From Spirochaetales bacterium (GTDB lineage Bacteria; Spirochaetota; Spirochaetia; DSM-27196; Alkalispirochaetaceae): a stretch of 45,432 bases of DNA. Positions 39,809-45,432 of the stretch are shown one piece after another. Numbering within the stretch: the stretch's first letter is position 1; every line of letters starts with the position of its first letter. The stretch spans positions 1 to 45,432 of the forward strand of contig JANQHT010000105.1 in assembly GCA_028282545.1 (NCBI GenBank). Reading direction: 5' to 3'. Below the pieces are notes generated by a model. The model was not told the DNA's origin. It did not search any database and worked only from the letters and a program-made list of their open reading frames with translations. Position numbers and translations under genes: made by a program.

Positions 39809-41484
39809 ATCTCGCGGGCCCGGACGACGCTTCGTCGCACCCTGCGCTTTCGCGCGATCTCCTCACCTATCTGGGCAACAAACGATCCCTGCTCGCGCTT
39901 ATCTCCGCGGGGGTGGCGATGTGCCCGCCCGCCGGCGTAGCCCCGGGGACCGCGCCGCGCCTCTTTGTTGACGCCTTCACCGGCTCAGGCGTGGTGGCTC
40001 GCTGGGCGCGACTCCAGGGGTTTCGCGTCCTGGCGATCGACCTCGAAGAGTACGCCCGCCCCTTTGGAACGGCGTTCCTGACGGTCTCGCCCGATGACGT
40101 AGATCGACACTTCCGTGAACCAGCGCGCGCACTGGGGGTCACGCCGGAGCCGGGCGCCTACGCCGCGGTTCTCGCGGCGCTGGACTCTCTCACCGCGCCG
40201 GTGCGGCCGGAGTCGCTCTATTTCGCGCACCACTACGCTCCGCGAAAAACGGAAGTGCCCGATCTCGAAAGGGAGCGCCTCTTCTTCACGCGGGAAAACG
40301 CGACCAAGATCGACGCCATCATCGAACGACTGCACGAACCGGACCTCTTCACGCCGGTGGCCCGCGACATCGTCCTCGCTTCGCTGCTGGCACAGATGAG
40401 CGTCCATATCAATACCTCCGGCGTGATGAAGGGCTTTCACCGCGGTTGGGGAGGACGCGGAAGGGACGCGCTTTCGCGGATCCTGGCGCCCATTTCGCTC
40501 CGGCCCCTTCCGTTGATCCCGGGACCACCGGGACGGATCGAAGTCGGCGACGCGGCCGCCGTGATCTCGCGGCATCGAACGGAAACGGACCGGGGCGTTG
40601 CGGCGATCACCTACGCGGACCCGCCCTACACGATTCACCAGTACGGCGCCAACTACCATCTCCTGACCAGTGCCGTACGCAACGATCGGTACGACCCCGG
40701 ACCCGTTCGTCGCGGGAGCCGCGCCGGCATTCGCCGGGATCACCGGCGATCGCTCTTCGCGAGCCGCCGGGGGGCCGAGGGCGCGACGCGGACGTTTCTC
40801 GAGGCGGTTTCGACACGGCACCTACTCTACTCCTACAACAACGGTGGAATCCTGGCGCCGGAACGCGTGCTGGAACTCCTGAGCAACGGACTGAGTCAAC
40901 GGGTCAGGATCGTAAGCACGCGCCATACGCGGTTCCGCGGCGGGAAGGGCACCCAGGCGGGAACGGCAACGGAGGAGTTTCTCTTTGTGGTCGATCGGAG
41001 CGCCCGGCAATCGGCAGAGGAATACGAATCGGTCAGGCAGCGCCTCCGGCACATCGCGGAGAGCCGCGACCTGCACGATAGCTACGTTGACCCCGACGCC
41101 TTTGCCCGGGCTGCCCCCGATACGTCCTCTGAACGCACCGGCGGCGGGTGGACCCTGCGATTCGCCGGAGCCGAGGTGGCGCGCCTCCGGCGCGACCTCC
41201 GGGTCGAGAGAATTCTTGACGCGGATCCGTCGGCAATCGCGCTGGCCCGGTCGAGTGCGGTGTCGAAACGGCGCCTCTTCGACATCTACTTGGAGTTCGG
41301 CGAGATCGACCTTGCCTTTAAAGTGATGCGGTCCTTCAAGGTGCGGAAATACCACGAGGACTTCGAAACGGCCGCGAAGCGCCTCGCGCCCTATCTCGAC
41401 GAGAGGCGGCTTACCGAGCTGGGCGACTTCTACGAGCGGATTCTGGAACGTCCCGCACCATTTCACCATTCACCGGTGCGTTAG
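39805..41484 (+). CDS. D12-class N6-adenine DNA methyltransferase with C-terminal extension
   Basis: The 559-residue protein has D12 (Dam/MboI-like) class motifs: an N-terminal YLGNKRSLLALI, the AdoMet loop LFVDAFTGSGVVARWA (about 52-68), then a region with VARDIVLASLLAQMSVHINT, and the catalytic motif IV in ITYADPPYTIHQYGANYHLL (DPPY about 272). Residues about 400-559 form a charged extension (VARLRRDLRVERILDADPSA; FDIYLEFGEIDLAFKVMRSF) that standard Dam enzymes lack. No restriction endonuclease gene is next to it; the stop lies 15 nt inside the convergent rimO. It overlaps the YhhN gene by 4 nt. It is probably an orphan methyltransferase, but the extension could bring target specificity or another activity. 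Confidence 0.85.
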   Translation: MNLAGPDDASSHPALSRDLLTYLGNKRSLLALISAGVAMCPPAGVAPGTAPRLFVDAFTGSGVVARWARLQGFRVLAIDLEEYARPFGTAFLTVSPDDVDRHFREPARALGVTPEPGAYAAVLAALDSLTAPVRPESLYFAHHYAPRKTEVPDLERERLFFTRENATKIDAIIERLHEPDLFTPVARDIVLASLLAQMSVHINTSGVMKGFHRGWGGRGRDALSRILAPISLRPLPLIPGPPGRIEVGDAAAVISRHRTETDRGVAAITYADPPYTIHQYGANYHLLTSAVRNDRYDPGPVRRGSRAGIRRDHRRSLFASRRGAEGATRTFLEAVSTRHLLYSYNNGGILAPERVLELLSNGLSQRVRIVSTRHTRFRGGKGTQAGTATEEFLFVVDRSARQSAEEYESVRQRLRHIAESRDLHDSYVDPDAFARAAPDTSSERTGGGWTLRFAGAEVARLRRDLRVERILDADPSAIALARSSAVSKRRLFDIYLEFGEIDLAFKVMRSFKVRKYHEDFETAAKRLAPYLDERRLTELGDFYERILERPAPFHHSPVR

Positions 41485-42807
41485 GTGGGCGTTGAGATCC
41501 ACGCCGCGGACGTTCCTGACGATCACTTCCTGCATTTGGCCGGGCCCGACGGTATCGTCGATTCCATGCACGATAATCAGCCCGTCGACGTCGGGGGCGT
41601 GCATGGGACCGCGGGCGAGAGCCATGGAAGAACCGCGTACGATCTCCTCGATGAGGACGGTCTGGTGTAAACCGACAAACCGTTCCAGTCGTTCCGAAAC
41701 GACCGCTTGCTGGGCCGTTTCCACCGCTTCGCGGCGTCGCCGTACCTCTTCCGCGTCGGGCATCTCGCCCGATTCGACCCATCGCATGGCCGGTGTACCC
41801 GCCTGCGGCGAGTAGGCGAACACACCCAACCAGTCGATCCGCGCCGCGCGAACAAAATCGATCAGATCTGCCACACTCTCTTCCGATTCGCCGGGAAACC
41901 CCACGATGATGCTGGTACGGATCGTGGCGGCCGGATTACGGCGACGGATCTGATCGACGAGATCCAGATACGCCCCGGCGCTGCCGGATCGGCCCATGCG
42001 GCGCAAAACTTCGGGGTCTGCGTGTTGCATGGGAATGTCGAAGTACGGAAGCAGACGATCGTCCTCGCGGGAGAGCGTTACCAGGTCCAGGGGAAACGCG
42101 TCAGGATAGACGTAGAGGGGGCGAATCCAGAAACGTTCGGCGCTCGCCCCCAGGATGGCGCGTATCAACGCCGGGGCGTCGGGCCGGTCGTACGCGGCGA
42201 GGTCCTGGGCAACGAGGTTGACTTCGAGCGCACCCCGGTCCAGATGGTCAAGGACCTCGTCGACGATCGATTGTGCCGGCCTCGTGCGCACTCCGCCGCG
42301 GATGTTGGGGATATCGCAGAAGGTGCAGCGGTGATCACACCCCTCCGCCACTTTAATATAGACGCTTCCGGGGTGTGAAAAGAGGCGCGTCCGTCGGGCC
42401 GAAGTGAGAGGCCCGTCGCCGGCTGGAAGGTGGAGGAGCGGCCCGCCCGTTCCATCGCCGGCCGTCACCCGGTCGAGAAAGGTTGTGATCTGCTCCGGCG
42501 CACGATTGCCGAATAGACCGGCGAGTTCCGGCATCTCGCCGGCCAGTTGCTCCCCAAAACGCTGCGACAGGCAGCCGGTCATGACAACCCGCGCTTCCGG
42601 GTAGTCCTCGATACAGGCGAAGGTCGTGTCAATGGATTCGACCTGGGCGGGCTCGATAAACGAACAGGAGTTCACCAGGATCACCTCCGCGCTTTCCGGT
42701 TCCGACCATTGCCACCCGGTACCTTCGAGGGCGGAGGCCATCACCTCGGCGTCCACCTGGTTCTTTGCACATCCGAGGTTGACGATGTGGAACGAGCGGT
42801 GATGCAT
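41470..42807 (-). CDS. rimO: Ribosomal protein S12 methylthiotransferase RimO
   Basis: RimO is a radical-SAM enzyme that adds a methylthio group to an Asp of ribosomal protein S12. The 445-residue product has the three-part layout: an N-terminal UPF0004 domain with three cluster cysteines (NLGCAKNQVD, NSCSFIEPA, TGCLSQRF), the radical-SAM core with CxxxCxxC in EGCDHRCTFCDIPNIRGG, and a C-terminal TRAM domain with HAPDVDGLIIV, which favours RimO over MiaB. The frame is open to TTG at 42825, which would overlap the rodZ stop; I use ATG at 42807, which matches the family start. Neither has a clear ribosome-binding site. It is the third gene of lolA-rodZ-rimO. Confidence 0.93.
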   Translation of the reverse strand: MHHRSFHIVNLGCAKNQVDAEVMASALEGTGWQWSEPESAEVILVNSCSFIEPAQVESIDTTFACIEDYPEARVVMTGCLSQRFGEQLAGEMPELAGLFGNRAPEQITTFLDRVTAGDGTGGPLLHLPAGDGPLTSARRTRLFSHPGSVYIKVAEGCDHRCTFCDIPNIRGGVRTRPAQSIVDEVLDHLDRGALEVNLVAQDLAAYDRPDAPALIRAILGASAERFWIRPLYVYPDAFPLDLVTLSREDDRLLPYFDIPMQHADPEVLRRMGRSGSAGAYLDLVDQIRRRNPAATIRTSIIVGFPGESEESVADLIDFVRAARIDWLGVFAYSPQAGTPAMRWVESGEMPDAEEVRRRREAVETAQQAVVSERLERFVGLHQTVLIEEIVRGSSMALARGPMHAPDVDGLIIVHGIDDTVGPGQMQEVIVRNVRGVDLNAHLTHR

Positions 42808-42821
42808 GGTAGGGGCAGGCG

Positions 42822-43907
42822 TCAATCCAACGGGGAGAGGATGAGCGTGTAGGCGCCGTCGTCTTCCACCAACCAGGCGACGCGAATGGCGATGACCTCA
42901 CCGTCATCGCCCAGTTCGACGGGAATACCGGCGATTCGAAGACGGATGTTGCCGGCGTTGGACGCCCAGAGCCTGATATCGTCCCGGACGCTGTCGCGGA
43001 CACGGTCACCGCGCTGGAAGAAGCGCTCGCGCTGCTCCCTGTCGTCAATCTGGTAACGAAACATCGTGTAACCCCGGAAATCGGCTTCCACGAAGTACTC
43101 TTCCGGCTGCTCGAAACGGGCGATGATCCGCGACTCACCGCCGTGTATGCCCCCCGCACCGTCGTCGGTCAAGTCTACGGAAAAGGTGGAACTGGGCGAC
43201 TGAACGACGCGGTCGATGCGGGCAACCACCGTCGGCGGGTTCGTTTCCGTCGAAACGGATCGCACGGCAACGCGAACATCGAACAGACCGTCGGCGGTAA
43301 GATCAACCGGCGTGTCGGTGCCGACGCGAACGCGGTTCACCTGTCCGGCAGCGCCGATCGAAACGTCATCGCCGATTGTAACGAATTCCAACACCGCTTC
43401 CGTGTCACCCACGGGAACGAGAATCCGCTCTCCCTGGACAAACCGGCGTTCGACGAACTCCTCATTGAGCCGAACCGCCGGAGGAAGCGCCTCTTCGACA
43501 ACGGGTTGTCCCACGACCGAATCGCCTCCCGCGAAGAGCGCGCCCCGCTCTCCCAGCAGCAGAACGACTGCCACCCCAACGAGGACAAGCGCAAGGATCA
43601 GAATGCCGGCGCGGACGATCGTTTTCCTGTTGGGGTTTGTATTCAGGAGTTCATCGATCGGAGCCGGTTGTTCCTGAATCTTGATATTCCGGTAGAGCGT
43701 TACCAGTTCGTCGTCCGATAGCTCCAGGTAGCGCGCGTAGGTGCGCAGAAAGCCTATGAGGTAGGTCTCACCGGGAAAGCGATCGAACGACTCCGTCTCG
43801 AGATGGTCGATGTAGTGTTTGGCGATGTGCGTGTCCCGGGCCGCCTGTTCGATCGAGATGTTGCGTTCGAGGCGCGCAGACCGCAGTTTTTCGCCGATCG
43901 ACTCCAC
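42822..43907 (-). CDS. rodZ: RodZ-like HTH membrane protein
   Basis: The 361-residue protein has the RodZ layout: an N-terminal cytosolic helix-turn-helix (about 1-70, IGEKLRSARLERNISIEQAA, KHYIDHLETESFDRFPGETY, LIGFLRTYARYLEL), a linker, one membrane span (about 98-119) and a periplasmic beta domain of the DUF4115 kind. RodZ links MreB to the elongation complex and shapes the cell. A ribosome-binding-like AAGGGTAG precedes the ATG. It begins 5 nt after the lolA-like gene and ends at the start of rimO, so the three are one transcript. MreB is outside the window. Confidence 0.85.
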   Translation of the reverse strand: MESIGEKLRSARLERNISIEQAARDTHIAKHYIDHLETESFDRFPGETYLIGFLRTYARYLELSDDELVTLYRNIKIQEQPAPIDELLNTNPNRKTIVRAGILILALVLVGVAVVLLLGERGALFAGGDSVVGQPVVEEALPPAVRLNEEFVERRFVQGERILVPVGDTEAVLEFVTIGDDVSIGAAGQVNRVRVGTDTPVDLTADGLFDVRVAVRSVSTETNPPTVVARIDRVVQSPSSTFSVDLTDDGAGGIHGGESRIIARFEQPEEYFVEADFRGYTMFRYQIDDREQRERFFQRGDRVRDSVRDDIRLWASNAGNIRLRIAGIPVELGDDGEVIAIRVAWLVEDDGAYTLILSPLD

Positions 43908-43912
43908 GGAGA

Positions 43913-44611
43913 CTACCCTTCACCTTCAAAGAGAAAGTTATTGAAGAGATTGGCCGAAGCTGGGGCCTCGTAGTCGAATCGGGCATCCGGAATCCCTACG
44001 TTTGTCTCGACATCCAGGAAGTCGAACTGCACCTCGCGATAGGTCACGGTAATTCCCACGATTCGTCGAATCCGCAGATCCTCGGAAATGGAGAGGATCA
44101 GTTCGCGGTACCCTTCGTTGGTGCTCCGCCAATCGAGCTTTAGCTTGACGACCTGTTCGTCAGACCCCTCTTCGAGCGGTACCGGCTCCGGCGTGTCCAG
44201 GTATGCGATGCTGTAGTTCGTCCGGAGGAGATTGAGCCCCTGCTCGTTGGCGAGAAGTGCAAGCGACTCTTCGCTACGGCGGCGGAGATCCTGCTGCAGG
44301 ACGACGTTGTAGACGGGAATGTACACCTGGAGACGTTCGCCGTCCGATACAAGAACCTGACCGACCGGCTCTTCAAAATCGATTCGGACGCGGTTTGGCC
44401 CCTTGAATGCAAGGATCCCGTCCATGATCCGGTCCTCTTCGAGGTTCTCGTCACGATTGGTGATCACTAATCTGCACGTGTAGTCCTCTACCTCGCCGTA
44501 CACCGCTGAAACGGCATCGAAGAATTCCGCGGCCGTTCGGATCTCCTGCGTCGAGGCGAGCGAGGCAAGCAAGAGAAACACAACGATTAAAATGTGCAGT
44601 GTTCTGTTCAC
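43913..44611 (-). CDS. lolA: LolA-like outer-membrane lipoprotein carrier
   Basis: LolA proteins carry lipoproteins across the periplasm. The 232-residue product has a signal sequence (MNRTLHILIVVFLLLASLAS, cleavage before TQE). A LolA/LolB-type half-barrel follows: FFDAVSAVYGEVEDYTCRLV, ILAFKGPNRVRIDFEEPVGQ, VLVSDGERLQVYIPVYNVVL and a late VGIPDARFDYEAPASANLFN. The start is GTG at 44611. There is no ribosome-binding site, and a TTGACA/TAGACT promoter ends 13 nt before it. It is the first gene of lolA-rodZ-rimO. Borrelia has a LolA homologue close to its uvrD and enolase genes, as far as I recall, which supports the call. Confidence 0.83.
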   Translation of the reverse strand: MNRTLHILIVVFLLLASLASTQEIRTAAEFFDAVSAVYGEVEDYTCRLVITNRDENLEEDRIMDGILAFKGPNRVRIDFEEPVGQVLVSDGERLQVYIPVYNVVLQQDLRRRSEESLALLANEQGLNLLRTNYSIAYLDTPEPVPLEEGSDEQVVKLKLDWRSTNEGYRELILSISEDLRIRRIVGITVTYREVQFDFLDVETNVGIPDARFDYEAPASANLFNNFLFEGEG

Positions 44612-44624
44612 GATTTGAAAAGTC

Positions 44625-44652
44625 AGTCTATCAAACGGTTTTTGTTTGTCAA
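44625..44652 (-). promoter_or_regulatory. Promoter for lolA-rodZ-rimO
   Basis: A perfect minus-strand TTGACA (44647-44652) and TAGACT (44625-44630) are 16 nt apart. The -35 overlaps the last codon of the upstream UVR-motif gene. The predicted leader is only about 7 nt and carries no SD. Confidence 0.65.
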
Positions 44653-45425
44653 CCGACGTCATCGGGGCCGCGAAGGGTGCGAATCTGGTCGCGAACACTG
44701 GCAGCACGCTCGTAGTCCTCGGATTCAACAGCCTCCTTTAATTCGAGTTCCAGGTTTTTTACCGGATCATCTCCATCGGCTTCGTCCACGTTGCCCTCGA
44801 GACGCGTGATCATCGTCTGCAGGTAATTTACGGACCGCACCCGTTCGAACTGGAACGCCGGCGTGTCGATCTCGTCGAGGGATTCAATCGCGTCGATCGT
44901 GTCGCGCGCGATCGACACGGCGTCTCCCTCGGCGTCGCCCTGGTGAACGGCAAGGGCGAGTGACGCGCCGCGCATGCGGAGGATGTACGGCCGGTACTGG
45001 AGAATCGCGTTGCGTGCCTCTTCGTCGGGACAGTACCGTTCCAGGAGGTCGCAGAGGTGGAGGTTGTGTTCCGAGTCCCGCACGACCCGCTCAAAGCGGT
45101 TCAACTGGAAGAGCAGCACGTAGCGATAGTAAAAGAGCGCCCCTTCAGCCTGGAGCTGCGAAGCGTGTTCGCCGTTGATTTCGAATCCCAGGTCCGAGCC
45201 GTATCTCAGGATGTGGCTCTTTAACAGCTGCTCCACGTGCTCGACGTAGGTGTTCGATTCGAAGGGTCGCACACCGTCGGGCCTTCCCTCCAGTTCGTAC
45301 TGTTCGATCCCCAGGGGCAGGCGGACCTGAAGGACGGACCGACCGTCGTTCGCGACGACGATTCGCACATTTCTATCCGAGTCGTAGGGCCATGCGTTCA
45401 TCAGGTCGGTCAAGTCGTTGTTCAT
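44649..45425 (-). CDS. UVR-motif (UvrB/UvrC-like C-terminal) protein
   Basis: The 258-residue cytosolic protein begins with a conserved-looking region (AWPYDSDRNVRIVVANDGRS, VLQVRLPLGIEQYELEGRPD). A long helical middle follows (about 65-200), and at the C-terminus a UVR motif, LELELKEAVESEDYERAASV plus RDQIRTL, the helical hairpin that UvrB and UvrC use to bind each other. The rest does not match UvrB or UvrC, so it is not a nuclease subunit; stand-alone UVR-motif proteins also occur as adaptors such as McsA-type proteins. AGGA precedes the ATG at 45425, and the gene is complete. It is transcribed towards lolA but separated from it by a promoter. Confidence 0.75.
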   Translation of the reverse strand: MNNDLTDLMNAWPYDSDRNVRIVVANDGRSVLQVRLPLGIEQYELEGRPDGVRPFESNTYVEHVEQLLKSHILRYGSDLGFEINGEHASQLQAEGALFYYRYVLLFQLNRFERVVRDSEHNLHLCDLLERYCPDEEARNAILQYRPYILRMRGASLALAVHQGDAEGDAVSIARDTIDAIESLDEIDTPAFQFERVRSVNYLQTMITRLEGNVDEADGDDPVKNLELELKEAVESEDYERAASVRDQIRTLRGPDDVG

Positions 45426-45432
45426 TCCTGCA

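Noticed and set aside
39805..42807. Restriction-modification system
   Set aside because: Only the methyltransferase is present; its neighbours are a YhhN-type membrane protein and RimO, neither of which is a nuclease.

Overview
The window is a gene-dense (roughly 60% GC) stretch of a bacterial chromosome, most likely from a free-living, possibly saline-habitat member of the Spirochaetota (Spirochaetales). The evidence is a large TPR protein with one membrane segment laid out like the spirochaetal periplasmic-flagellar collar protein FlcA, several secreted or membrane proteins of unrecognised family, and a gene set (FlcA-like, opp genes, a PlsC-type acyltransferase, enolase, L13/S9, UvrD, a LolA-like protein) that from memory resembles the Borrelia burgdorferi bb0326-bb0346 neighbourhood. 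I see no tRNA, rRNA, insertion sequence, prophage or CRISPR array, and no gene-free stretch longer than 300 bases.

Layout. 1-9.3 kb: an M24 aminopeptidase; then on the minus strand a Crp-like cyclic-nucleotide-binding protein, glmS, a small secreted protein and a secreted von Willebrand A protein; a lipoprotein with a lamin-tail-like domain; thioredoxin; SSB; a membrane-anchored unknown. 9.3-14.5 kb: an abundant-type outer-membrane beta-barrel protein with a textbook sigma-70 promoter, a helical cytoplasmic unknown, GDP-mannose pyrophosphorylase preceded by a tiny hydrophobic ORF, and a branched-chain aminotransferase. 14.5-19.8 kb: the 1331-residue FlcA-like protein with about 400 residues of Gly-Asp-Leu repeats, and two exported or membrane proteins. 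20-25.8 kb: a complete oligopeptide ABC importer split into convergent units, oppDF on plus and oppABC on minus. 26-34.7 kb: acyltransferase, UPF0158-GNAT fusion, proS and eno as a divergent pair, a small secreted protein, an HTH-receiver/receiver/acylphosphatase operon, and rplM-rpsI-recX. 34.4-45.4 kb: two small membrane proteins, a degenerate class III aminotransferase-like protein overlapping a UvrD/PcrA helicase, an outer-membrane-type protein, a YhhN family protein overlapping a D12-class adenine methyltransferase, then lolA-like, rodZ-like, rimO and a UVR-motif protein.

The most interesting signals are: (1) many genes lack a Shine-Dalgarno but have a sigma-70-like -10 element only 5-13 nt before the start codon, predicting widespread leaderless or near-leaderless transcripts beside classical SD genes; (2) the acidic repeat array of the FlcA-like protein, with a 91-bp DNA block copied almost perfectly 372 bp away; (3) a 38-nt duplication of the manC ribosome-binding site and start region that created a short hydrophobic ORF overlapping manC; (4) overlapping -35 boxes driving proS and eno in opposite directions; (5) an orphan response-regulator cassette with DNA binding placed before the receiver domain and a perfect inverted repeat at its own predicted transcription start; (6) the split opp locus with short direct repeats at the oppB promoter.

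All calls rest on reading the translations and DNA by eye; no database search was run.
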